Source of the DNA: Gordionus sp. m RMFG-2023
Taxonomy: Eukaryota; Nematomorpha; Gordioida; Chordodea; Parachordodidae
Direction: 5' to 3'
Assembly (NCBI RefSeq): GCF_954871325.1
Contig: NC_088775.1
Coordinates: 6,735,561 to 6,799,560, forward strand
DNA: 64,000 nt
The notes under the pieces were generated by a model, which was not told the origin of the DNA, did not search any database, and saw only the letters and a program-made list of their open reading frames with translations. Shown here piece by piece: positions 35,301-45,107 of the stretch. The position numbers and the translations under genes were made by a program. The first letter of the stretch is position 1; every line of letters starts with the position of its first letter.

Positions 35301-38300
35301 AGGACCCCTAGGCATGCTAACTGTTAATTATTATGATCTGGGATCTTCAGTAGCTTCATTAAATACATCTTGGAATATATATTTTAAATTTCATTTATTT
35401 TGGTTGAGAAATTTTTAAGATATAAGCATTTCGCGACTGATGGAGTCTGTGAAACCTCACTAGAATAAAATCGTTAGTCTTTTAGACCTTAGTTAAGAAG
35501 ATAGGAAATTTTTTTTTAAAAAACTTTCCATTTTATTCAGCTGAATAAATAATAATTTTATGAAATGTTTTGGTTTTAATATTCAATAATTTTTTTTTAT
35601 ACTTAATATTCAGTTAAATTTTTTAGAAAATTTTGGTACAAGTTATAATTATACTCAACATTTTTTCGATCTAAGCATAGTAAATTATAACAAATGCATA
35701 TATTTTATAAGGCTTTAAGGTTAGTTCTATCTTATATCAAAATATAAAAACAAAATAATGAATATAAATGGAGATATATTTAATTGAAATTAATATCTAT
35801 TAGACCCCACTAGAGCATGTATTTCATTTATTTTCATCGGAGTATTGAAGGGTTAAATACTTAAAACGTGAGTGATATTAAATTAATGACTTATATTTAA
35901 ACAAACTTTTTTTATTAGTGTTTAAATCCGGAACACTGAGATCCGAGACAAATTTAAAATCGGAATTAGAAGCTCCCCTTTAAAAATTTACAGGAACCGG
36001 TACCCGGTTTTAAAATCTCCGGAAACCGGTTTTGTCAAAAGTGCAAGCAATATAGTTTAAAATGTTGAGTGGTAAGATTTTAAAAAAAAATATCATTATC
36101 TTTAACAAAGCAAAATACAAGTTGGGGTTTTAACAAGAAAAATGTATATATATTTTTTAAATTTAGTAAACGGAGGCCATAACCAGTAATCATAAAATGA
36201 CCTGGCTTAATTTTCATTCCATTTAATACCGTCATGGACATTTAAGGAATAACTTTAAAAACACTGTTATCACACTTTAATAGTGGTCTTTCGTAAATTG
36301 TCGAGTAATCATTTCAGGTATTTGACTTCTCAAGAATCAAATAAAGAAAGAGATAAAAAATATGGCTTCACAATCAGCTGATTTGCAATTCCTATTAAAT
36401 AATATTGTTATATCCAAAAATCAATGGTCAAATTTTTGTTTTAAAAATGAACTTTCTTATTTTCGAAAATTAATTCCAAAATATATTTTAAACTGCTAAA
36501 CCGTTTAAAAATTATGTATATTTTTCTATTGTTCTCCATTTTTTGTTATTATTATTTTTTATTTTTTCAAATTTAAATATTTTTAAAAGAAAATAAAGTA
36601 CAAATTCAAAATTTGGGAAATAAAATAGAAAATATTTTTGTTTACATGATATTTCAAAAAAAAATTTTTTTTAAATGTCGTTACGTAAAATTAGAAAGGG
36701 AATTTATAATTTAAGCAATAATTCGAAATACCGCCAAAAGATGATTTTATTCGTTTTCCACGCATGCTCCATTAGGTATCGATACAAAACGAGGAGATCA
36801 AGAACAAAAAGTAAATTCTGAAGGTATTAATCTCGCAAAATAGAAAATTTAATTGTTACGCGGTTGATGCAAAAGATTGAATTTTATCACACAAATTATG
36901 ATGATCCGATCAATCAAGAAAAAATTTGACCTGCGAAAGAAGAGTCATGAACACAAGACAATTCTCCCATATTTTTCTTCGAGGATATATTCAGGAATAA
37001 CTAAAAATTAGCTAATTTCTGAGCGAAGGAATTATTGTTTATCGCAACTGTCAATCGTTGATCAAAGTTTTCAAACTATATAATGTACTTTCTGTTTACT
37101 TGAAAATGGTATTCCAAATGAAAATAATTTTCGTAAAATGTTGTGAACGGAAAATTAGGGAAAAACGTCTTGAGATTAGCCAGAGCAGATGTTTATTCAT
37201 ATTCACAAATAATTTCAATTTTGAAACCGTATTTGGAATGCCATGCCCGATGACAACATTCTGAATATCAACTTGTGGGTGAACTGAATGAGTGGCATTC
37301 ATAGATTGGTATTGAATGGAACAGGCACAATAAATAATAACATCGAGTTTGATTGAAAATATAAAATATTAATAGAGGAGACGTACAATCTTGGATTCAT
37401 TCCGTTCCTTAAAAGTATAATTAGGTAGTTTGCCCTATTTTCAAAACCTAGTTTTTAGCAGAGAGCTATCACTTAGGACACCACCTCCCCAAGCCATATC
37501 AGAAGGCGTAGTAATTTTTTAAATTTTAACATTGGAAAATTAAAAAATAAATGTCATAAGATGATTGACTCTTGTTTCAAGTATAAATATTATGTAATAT
37601 GTAGTAAATTGGAATTATTAAAATTATCTTTAATTTTAACATTTTAGCGGTTTCAGGTGTAACTCGCGCTAGTAACAGGAATATGATTTTAAAGTCGTGG
37701 TTTCAAAAATACAAAGTAGCCCTCAAAAGGAAGATAAATTAGCTCGCATCTCAATGACTAAAAGATTTTCTTCAGCATGTACTTGTAGAAATTGAGTGGA
37801 GAATGGAGATCGCTAATTTTTGTAGACTTCCTTGCCAACAAAAAAAGCGTGCTTTCTTATCAGGACGAAACGTAGACCAACGTGCTGAATGATCTTTTCT
37901 CCTTTGCATTCACCTTGTGCCTTTTTTTTCGTTTTCTGAAAATATTCATATAGAAGTTTTCGAACCTAATTTATTGATAGCGCTCAAATGATGCACCATG
38001 AATTTAGAAATTGGATAAAAGAAACAAATTTGTGGGGTTTGTAAACCAATGACTCTGATTGGACAAGGACAATGCACGTGTCAAATTTATTTAAAATATA
38101 TTATTACAAATTTTGTTTATACGAAAAATATATTTTCATTTCAAAATTTAAAAAATCTGGAGTATGCGTACAAAAAGAATTTTCGACCCGGAACAGACGA
38201 TTTAGTCTTTAAATTTTGTTTTAAAGTAGAGAATTACGTAAATTTATAACTTTCTATACGAACCAAACAACTCGTATAAAATTATTTTAGGCCCAGGCAA

Positions 38301-41300
38301 AAATTTTTTTGAGTATTATGCATCACATGATTTAATGAAAAACTATCATTTGGTATTACTTAACCATAGGGAACTAACGCGCATAAAACCAATAAAAAAA
38401 ACTATAGAAGATAAGATCAACATAGCCCCTAAGCTTCAAGTGTCTCACCTCAATAAATCTACCAGTTGTACTGTTCAAATAAAAATTCATTAAGCATAGA
38501 GATTACCAAACTAAATCTGTTTAGTGACGTATAATAGGATATAGAGAACCGTGTTTTGGAAGTTTCTATTAGGTCAAAAGATGGGAAGTCTTTGACAAAT
38601 TTCAGTTGTCCCGGATGCGGCATAGGGTTGGCAAAAATCGTGATTTTTTAATGTAAATCGCGATTTAAACCAAATAAAAATAATTCAAATTTTAATGAGA
38701 GAATTATGGTCTAAGATTCTAAAATCTTGTTTTTTTAAATTGCAGTTAAATATTATCTTGCAAATAAAGGACTAATGCTTAAGGGAACAAGTCAGGAATT
38801 GTTGAAAAATAAATGATTATTATTTGATACCTTTTCAAATATGATAATAGTTATTTAAAAAAAAATTTAACTATCAATATCGGTGTCGAAAGAAGATCGG
38901 CTAATATTGTTGGCTAAAATAACTTTATTGTAAAATTTTCTGATTTAAGTGAAATTTAATTTTTTCAAACTCAACTGGTTAGAAACTAGCCCAATTTAAG
39001 AAACTTGAGGGCATATTTTTCATTCATAAATTTATTTATTTTTCGGTTCCTATTACTATTATTTTTGAAAATCTTGAAACCAAATTTTGTATTATAGTAT
39101 AAAAAAAATTAAGTATAAGGTAATCTATTTTTAAGTTCATTAGATATAAATTTCTAATTATACAATTATATTCCAATACCAATGTTGAGGATATAAATAT
39201 TACTTGTGATTTTTAATATATGTTATTTCTTAATTTAACAAACTAATTAATTATTTGTTTTATTTTAAAGAAATAAAAATAAATTTTTGATGTTAGTTTC
39301 GTTTTACATTTAGAATATTAAATAATTTTTCGCTATTGCGATTTAGATCAGCAGCTATTTTTCTACTATGTCAAAATTTGAAAATAGAAAAATAAAATTT
39401 TCTGTCTAACAAGTGATTAATAGTGCAATCTGATTATTTAATTTGCTTATCTAAGTCCTTATCTTTCACTGTTTTGATTTAAATCATTGATTTTTTTAAA
39501 AAAATCAAGACTCCAATGCGACATCACCCAATCTAAGCAATTTCGGCAATATTAGCTATGCTCGTTTTAAACAAATGAAATACAATAGATCCGAAGGTCG
39601 ATTTTATTATTTCTTTTTGATGATAAGAACATAGGCAATTCGTCATGTTACAGGATAAAATAGAAAATCATATAATCCAAATACTAGTTATTTTAGCTTA
39701 TAATCTATTTTTTAAAAGGTTTTTATACATATTTCTTAAATCTTTAATGTTTGTTTTCTTTTTAGATAGACCAAATCGATAAATTTGGTGCGATAATTCT
39801 AGGTTTCCCATCTGTAAAGCAATGTTATAAAAAAATACTAACCCCATTAATAAATCGATGAGGAGATATTAATAGTTATCATTTTAGTAATAATTTATGT
39901 TTGGGGCTTTTCACATGACACGACAAAAAACTCATTCAAAATCTTTAAATATAAAACAGCTGGGTAAATTATACTCACCTTTGCCGTCTTCTTGCTTATG
40001 AGAAATAGATTCTGAGGTGTATATATATATTTACAAATATATGACGGCAAATCTCTTTAGTAAAAAGGCAACGAAAGATTTCAGTCCATACAATGTGTAT
40101 GATGAGAAGCAGTGTTAATTTAGCTGAAAGCTAACGGCAAACTTGCATGAATCCTTCCATTACCATTTTACAAATGTAAATGTTTAAGTTTTATTCTAAA
40201 TCCAATAGAAAATATATTTCAAAATTTAATCAATTTTTTTTTGTGTGAGTGAAAAAAAAATTATCATAATATTCTTTTAAAAAAATATATATTTGCAAAA
40301 AGTAAAATATGTTTATACAATTTTTTTTAAAAAAAGAAAAAAAGAATGGGCTAAATGCTAACAGGCAAAATAGGGTGAATTTAGGGATATAGTTATATTT
40401 ATATTATATCAATAATGGTGTATTGTATAGTATTGTCGAAATCGAGATTTCGCCGATTATTTTTTTTAAAGAAAAAGAGTGGAAATAAGATTTTAGCCAT
40501 AAAAAAATCATACAAAAGCATCGAAATTTGGCAAATAGATGGCAGAAAAATTTGACCAAACCTCAAGAGTTAAATAAATTTTTTGAGGCTAAAATTGTTT
40601 ATTTAGCCGTTTTTTAAAAAAAAATAATATCGGAGAAATTTTAGATTTTATGATAACACTAATAGTGTGCTAGTGTATTTCTGTATTACCTTCCATTGTT
40701 AAAACGCTCAAAAAAATTTTGCACAAAGCTTTCCACATCGTATCGAATATGATTCGATTCCTCTGAAATTATACTGGTAATGAGTTTTAATAATATTGGC
40801 AAAGATGGACTAAGGGTTTTGTAAAAATCGGTGTTCCTAGTTTTACCCTTGTGGTCTATAAAATTGATATTGCTAAGATCGTGGTTTAGTTGCTGAGTTA
40901 GATGATCTGCACTCTCTGTACTTGGGTGAGATTTTAAATTTGGGTTAATTGGATGTTCTGGTCCAACAAGGTTTAATATTGCAGGGATCAGTATAGTTTC
41001 CATATCTAAAAACTCTTGATAAAGCTTGAGATAATTTTTGCAAGAGTAAAATACAAAACAATATTTAATTTTTCATAGTATAATATAAATTCAATTGTTT
41101 GAAATTTAATTTTAAAATATTGTTTAGTAGTTTTTTAAAAATAATTCAATATGTTATATTTTCTACAAATGCATACTTGAAAATTTTTCAGAATATTTAT
41201 GAGTAAATCCAATATGTGGAGATAGTAAAACTGAGGGTATTTGTTGTTATCTTTCAAAATCTCAAAAGTTTTATTACAAATAAACTTCTCCCATTCATGT

Positions 41301-42861
41301 AAAAGCACTGCAAGTTTTTCATCTTTATGATCCTTATTCCTGATCTTCTGGGTATGACCAACATAAACATTCATGATAGAAAAATATGCCCTAATAATTC
41401 CCTTTTTTATATATTTTAAAGTGGTATATATGAAATTTGTTATAAGGATACTTACTTATCAGAGACCTGCAGTTAGGGCCTAAAATAGTCATTAATTTTA
41501 AAAACCAGCAAGGACCAATAATAAATATTAAAACATAAAATGAGCCAAAAATATTTTACAATCTAAATCAGGTTTATTTTTTAAAAAAAATCAAATTATT
41601 TACATTAACCAAATGATAAAAATCATGACTGATGATTATAAACAATCATTTGCTCATTTATTCAATTCTTTTCTGAATATTTTAACAAAATGCTGGTAAA
41701 TAATAGAAAATGACCAAATTTTAAAAAAGATCGGGACCAAAAATGTTTAAATTTTAAAGGTGCAGGCCAAGCCCAAAAATATAAAATAAGGGTAATTTAA
41801 AAATAAATCCAATCCAGATAAAGTTGAAATCTATAGGTCACTGATAAATATATAACTTCTCTATTAAGCTAATTTATTCTTTATAAAAATAAAGTATTAC
41901 TTCATTGGAAGTTTCTTTAAATAAATCCTCTTCCATTAAAACTTTAAAGATTACATTGAGATTTTCAGGTTTTAACAACAGTTCATGGTTTTCATAATTG
42001 AATCTTGATAATAAATCATGAATTGACAACAGATTTACAGTCAAAAACATATTTTCATCAAAATTTTCCCTTTTGTATAAATGTTTTAATTTTAAATAAA
42101 ATATTCTTACCTTTTTTTCTTAGCACTCTTTAGATTTTTGATAATAATTAGGACCAAAAAATCTTGGATTTTTATAAGTATATTATTTGAGTTATCAATA
42201 CCATCGTACATCAATGAAAAGTTATCACAATGTTTAAAATTACAAAATGATGATATATACAAATTAGATAAGAAAATTGATATGTTATTATCAATAGTTA
42301 TATTTTGTGATTTTATTATCTGGCAGAAACATTTAGATATTTTAATAGAGAGTTCTCTTACAGTGTAATTATTATTCTAAAAATGAATAAATATATATAA
42401 AATAAACAATAAAATATTACAAAAGTAAGAGATTCATATAACTTTATCCACCCTGAAAGAATATATCTTATGTCATTTATATTTGCATTTTCGCATATGA
42501 CTGTAATATCTTGGAGTGCCTACATGTGAAAATATTTATTAAAATTTAAATTGATATCATACTTTAATTTTTGTAGTTAAATCTTTTTTAATTAATTTTT
42601 TTAGAGCTAAATCAAAAATAGGATTATCATATTGGCCGATTATTAAAGGAGCGTCTTGTACATTAGATTCTGGCGTTGGGACTGAAGATTGGGTATTAAA
42701 ACCTATAAATCCACTTTTAAGTAAGGTTGGATCAGATGATAATATTTGAGCAGCTCGTTGGCTACTCGAAGGCTATAGAAACAATGATTAAAACATATAA
42801 ATAGAATATTATTAGTAACTTTGATGTTCCCTTTAGTCCGGTAAGCTTGTCCCTTAACCAT
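23358..42861 (-). CDS. LTN1: Listerin, E3 ubiquitin-protein ligase LTN1 (21 exons, complete)
   Basis: Listerin binds 60S ribosomal subunits carrying stalled nascent chains and ubiquitinates the chain (ribosome-associated quality control; cytosol). The gene is identified from both ends. The N-terminus MVKGQAYRTKGNIK, then SQRAAQIL, GFIGF and LIKKDLTTKIK match the conserved listerin start. The C-terminus has the RWD domain and a RING-CH finger, CMICFSMID ... CPQCKNKYHSTC ... TTCPLCR (C4HC3). Twenty-one GT-AG exons give about 2,140 codons against 1,766 in human; the middle HEAT/ARM-like part is strongly diverged, as is usual for listerin. Reading phase is continuous at every junction except exon 16-17, where the donor is uncertain. 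It is head to head with MRPS33. Introns hold several hAT/MITE insertions; intron 7 spans about 5.5 kb. Confidence 0.96.
23838..23920. repeat. CAGTTAGCGC palindromic repeat in LTN1 intron 20
   Basis: Left arm CAGTTAGCGCGAATTTGC and right arm GCGAATTAGCGATAACTG form an imperfect inverted repeat of about 83 bp, a MITE-like unit. Relatives at 21,534, 21,998 and 58,039. Confidence 0.6.
27507..27780. mobile_element. hAT-type MITE in LTN1 intron 16, with target duplication
   Basis: Element 27,515-27,772 (258 bp) has termini CAGAGATCTGC and, inverted, CAGAGACCTGC. Flanks are ATAATACG (27,507-27,514) and ATAATATG (27,773-27,780), 7 of 8 identical, the length expected for hAT. The interior is GGGCC-rich (GCGGGCCTGTCCCGG, AGCCGGGCTTATAGCC). 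No coding capacity. Confidence 0.85.
28494..28928. mobile_element. GC-rich hAT-type MITE in LTN1 intron 14
   Basis: Starts TAGTGATCTGCATCGGGCC and ends (inverted) TAGAGATCTGCAAAGTTAGGG. The two ends are rich in CCCGGCCCG; the AT-rich centre has no open frame. It sits between exons 14 and 15. A target duplication is not evident (the left flank is an AT run). The fragment at 1-103 belongs to the same family. Confidence 0.75.
30045..30255. mobile_element. hAT-type MITE in LTN1 intron 12, 195 bp, perfect target duplication
   Basis: Element 30,053-30,247 begins TAGTGTTGTTAAATGGCT and ends AGCCGTTTAACAACACTA, a terminal inverted repeat. It is flanked on both sides by the identical 8 bp GCCCTATC (30,045-30,052 and 30,248-30,255). 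The whole element folds back on itself. This is the best-preserved member of the family also found at 12,900, 18,645, 40,430, 54,537 and 56,022. Confidence 0.93.
31282..35211 (-). other. LTN1: LTN1 exons 8-12: middle helical-repeat region
   Basis: Exons: 8 35,067-35,211; 9 34,206-34,997; 10 32,920-33,692; 11 32,631-32,787; 12 31,282-32,430. Exon 8 encodes DCYFECISYVLSTFKNDDW and IFLDDW; exon 9 continues in phase with VYKFCRHQ. Exon 10 ends CA|GTAAAA in phase 2 and exon 11 starts with the completing C (PF-H-KILLIKLMEK). Exon 12, 1,149 bp, is the largest. The predicted protein is mostly amphipathic helix, consistent with the HEAT/ARM-like solenoid of listerin, but primary sequence conservation is low here and the assignment rests on frame continuity between recognised ends. 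Confidence 0.88.
38615..39523. mobile_element. hAT-type non-autonomous element in LTN1 intron 7
   Basis: Element 38,623-39,515 (893 bp) starts TAGGGTTGGCAAAAATCGTG and ends (inverted) TGGAGTCTTGATTTTTTT. Flanks are ATGCGGCA (38,615-38,622) and ATGCGACA (39,516-39,523), 7 of 8 identical. Both ends are rich in ATCGCGATTTAAA/GATTTAAATCA subterminal motifs. No transposase frame is visible. Confidence 0.8.
40430..40670. mobile_element. Degraded palindromic MITE next to LTN1 exon 7
   Basis: TTTTAGCCAT at the left is mirrored by GAGGCTAAAATTG at the right around an AAATAGATGGCAGAAAAATT core shared with the 30,053 family. A degenerate terminus ATGATAACACTA lies at about 40,650. It begins within 20 bp of the exon 7 donor. 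Confidence 0.55.
40690..42861 (-). other. LTN1: LTN1 exons 1-7: conserved N-terminal part
   Basis: Exons: 1 42,820-42,861 (start codon 42,859-42,861); 2 42,563-42,772; 3 42,421-42,519; 4 42,111-42,376; 5 41,901-42,069; 6 41,177-41,401; 7 40,690-41,024. Exon 1 encodes 14 residues ending GNIK; exon 2 begins PSSSQRAAQILSSDP and ends KKLIKKDLTTKIK, then exon 3 ALQDITVICENANINDI, colinear with the listerin N-terminus that contacts the 60S/NEMF region. Exon 4 ends AG in phase 2 and exon 5 supplies the completing G. Exon 6 has LLHEWEKFICNKTFEILK, resembling the HFWERL segment of vertebrate listerin. For exon 7 an alternative acceptor at 41,012 keeps the same frame. Confidence 0.93.
41460..41843. mobile_element. 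MITE-like element in LTN1 intron 5
   Basis: Left end CAGAGACCTGCAGTTAGGGCC; right end, inverted, CAGTGACCTATAG. These resemble the termini of the 27,515 element. GGACCAATAAT and GATCGGGACCAAAAATG motifs lie inside. No matching 8-bp flanks were found, so the right boundary is approximate. Confidence 0.55.
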
Positions 42862-43166
42862 GATAAACTTTCGTATCTTTCAAAATTATTGGAATTGTGT
42901 TATATTCTCAAAGAAATGAAAGATATGTCGATGACAGCTGTTAAATTTTATTTGATAATTGTCACCACTCACCAGCATATTACCAATTTTTAGAACTATC
43001 TCATATGTTGTAAAAATAAAATCTCGCATTCATTTTTTAATGAATTTAATTTTAATTCGGAATTTTGTAAGCTTATTCTTAAGTTTATATATTTTATTTT
43101 ATATATTAGACTAAAGCACATTTTCCTAAAAGATTCAATTATTTGGAAAAAGTTTCTTATGATGGA
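42862..43166. promoter_or_regulatory. Bidirectional promoter interval between LTN1 and MRPS33
   Basis: Only 305 bp separates the two divergent start codons, so 5' UTRs and both core promoters must lie here unless upstream exons exist. Visible elements include a GACAGCTGTTAAA stretch and nearby GATAATTGTCACC, and AT-rich runs. A TTTTATATATTAG sequence about 57 bp before the MRPS33 ATG could serve as a 3' splice site for a leader exon. No TATA box is convincingly placed. Confidence 0.6.
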
Positions 43167-43851
43167 ATGTCTGATTATGCTAAAAAAATGGAGCAATTAA
43201 GCCGTCAGATATTCAATGAGGTTGTAAGCCCTACTGAGAAAACAAGTATGCGAGTTGTGGAAAGGCATTCATATATTCCTTTATATAAAAATCCACATTA
43301 CGTTAAATGGTATCCAAGATTATCAGAAATAACAAAATTAATGGGAATATTAAGAGATCATGGGCTTTATAGGTTAAAATATTATATAAGATTTTTTTAG
43401 AAAAAATTTGTTCAAAAATTAACCAAAAATATTATCTGTATCTCTGATTTTTATGATAACTTTATTTAATAAAGAGATAAGATTATATAGGGGCCCTAAA
43501 AATAAAAATTAATTACAGACCAGGCTAAAAGTGATTTGTAAGGCTCTATATTGTCCTAAGTATTAAAGCTATGCTACCTAACTGTATAGTTTAAAAATAA
43601 CTTTAATTTGATTTCTACAATGGTAACATTTTTTGTGTCTAAGCCATTTAAATTTTTTTAAAAAATTTATATGAGATGTGATCAAATAGAATCCACTTTA
43701 CATTACCTTTTTCTTTTACAGAGATGAACATTTAGATTTTCGAGAAGAATATGCTCGCTTAAGAATACTGAGAGGCAAAATGCCTTTTGTTCCTAAAGAT
43801 AAAAGGACTGGTGAAAAAATCATACGAAAAGTTAAAACACCTGAATACTAA
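43167..43851 (+). CDS. MRPS33: Mitochondrial small ribosomal subunit protein mS33 (MRPS33)
   Basis: Component of the mitochondrial small ribosomal subunit, acting in the mitochondrial matrix. Two exons: 43,167-43,372 and 43,722-43,851, joined AG|GTTAAA...TTTTACAG|A to give GLYRDEHLDF. The 111-residue product compares with 106 in human. Family landmarks in order: MSDYAKKMEQLSRQIFNEVV, SMRVVERHS, WYPRLSEITKLMGILRDHGL, DEHLDFREEYARLRILRGK, and a Lys/Arg-rich tail ending VKTPEY. The start was taken at the ATG of MSDYAKKM, which matches the family N-terminus; the frame is open upstream without an ATG. It is transcribed divergently from LTN1. Confidence 0.96.
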
Positions 43852-44013
43852 TTTTTAATCCTAACATTTTATTAAGATCATTTCAAATTTTATATTTGTA
43901 TAATGTATTACATAATAGTGGAATATTTGTTTTAATATTGTATAAGATGATTAAAAAACTAACTGTTATATGTGAAGAAATAATTTTACAAATATGTAAT
44001 TATTACTTTTCCA

Positions 44014-44106
44014 GAATCTGATGAACTATTGAATGATAATTATTATTTCCCAAACAGAACTTTCATTAAAAATTTAAAAAAATTCCTGAACCAAACTCTT
44101 AAAAAG
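44014..44106 (+). CDS. Possible isolated exon downstream of MRPS33
   Basis: TTTTCCAG precedes a 93-bp segment that is open in one frame (SDELLNDNYYFPNRTFI, then KKFLNQTLKK) and is followed by a GTTTGTAATG donor-like sequence. It could be an alternative 3' exon of MRPS33, an exon of an unrecognised gene, or chance. No partner exon with matching phase was found. Confidence 0.2.
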
Positions 44107-44173
44107 GTTTGTAATGAATCTATTAAAACACTAATTTGATAAGATATGCTCTGTTATTTAAGTAATTTAGCAT

Positions 44174-44179
44174 AATAAA
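44174..44179 (+). other. MRPS33: Candidate polyadenylation signal downstream of MRPS33
   Basis: AATAAA about 320 bp after the MRPS33 stop codon, the first plus-strand AATAAA after the gene that I noticed. Tentative because of the AT-rich context. Confidence 0.3.
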
Positions 44180-44502
44180 GTATATTCAACTATAAAATTT
44201 ATTCTTTCCTTTTAATAGACTTTATTTGACAGAAGATTATTTTAAAATCAATTTAAATAGAATTTTTTCTTTACTGAACTGATATTATTTATTTTTGCAA
44301 CTGATATTTTCTATGGATTTACTTCCCTGCATTTTTTTTAAATTTAATTTTAAAATATAAAAAGTGTCGTTTTTATTCACCATTTAATTTGCATAGTTAA
44401 AAAGTGTATATTTTCCAAAAATATTTTTATTGATATAACCAAAATAGTGACATTTTAGGGGATAAGTTTGGAATCGCTAAAAATTTGAGTAAATAATACA
44501 AA

Positions 44503-44675
44503 AGATGCTAGGAAGTCAACACTTGTATTTAAATTGAGTTTTTAGAAAAATCGATAAAAATGGAGATGCTCCCAGAATTGGAAATTTGAGAATATTGATG
44601 ATATTTTCCTCATTTTTAGTTATTTTTTTAAAAAAAAACTCAATTTAAATACAATAATTTACTTCCCTAGCATCT
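44503..44675. mobile_element. Foldback MITE-like repeat, 173 bp
   Basis: Left end AGATGCTAGGAAGTCAA and, inverted, right end AGATGCTAGGGAAGTAAA; both continue into an identical GTATTTAAATTGAGTTTTT. The weaker pairing of GTTTGGAATCGCTAAAA (about 44,467) with the inverse of TTCTAGCGATTTAGAAAC (about 44,745) suggests it sits within a longer degraded palindrome. Superfamily not determined; no clear target duplication. Confidence 0.65.
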
Positions 44676-45107
44676 ATTAATATTCATTTTAAATTTATTT
44701 TAAAAATTTTCTAGAAGACACTAGATTCCCAATTTTCATTTTGTTCTAGCGATTTAGAAACGGGAACCTATTTTCGAGTACATAAACCTAAAAAAAAACA
44801 ATTATATATGCACGTAGAAAATACAAAATATAATTCCCTTTTTTCCGTAAAATCACCATTTACTTCTGATGAGTCCTACACCATCAATATATAAATATAA
44901 TATCTGTAATGGACTTTGCCGAAAATGATAGATTCATATTTGAAAATTATCTGATTCGTATTTTTGTAGGTATAGCATTGAATTAGAGAATGGGAAGGGT
45001 TATTTTTTAAAACCAATTTTTAAGTATGAAACTGGGTAGGGAATGGATTGAAGTTCGGGTTTTAACTTTTGGTCTTCATACCCCGTGCTCCTTTTTACAC
45101 ATTACAT

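Larger units (their letters stand above)
35212..40689 (-). other. LTN1 intron 7 (about 5.5 kb) with inserted repeats
   Basis: The longest intron of LTN1; exon 7 ends in phase 2 and exon 8 begins with the completing base. It holds a complete hAT-type element at 38,623-39,515, a degraded palindromic MITE at about 40,430-40,670, and a fragment with GGAACCGGTACCCGG at about 35,990-36,030. Between 36,720 and 37,910 the sequence is less AT-rich and has coding-like traces on the minus strand (for example HSVHPQVDIQNVVIGHGIPN near 37,230-37,290 and QHVGLRFVLIRKHAFFVGKE near 37,850) without a continuous frame. No further LTN1 exon is required by phase. Confidence 0.7.

Noticed and set aside
37058-37302. 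Overlapping 68-codon frames on both strands as a gene
   Set aside because: No splice context, no domain and no phase requirement from LTN1; kept only as part of the unexplained intron stretch.
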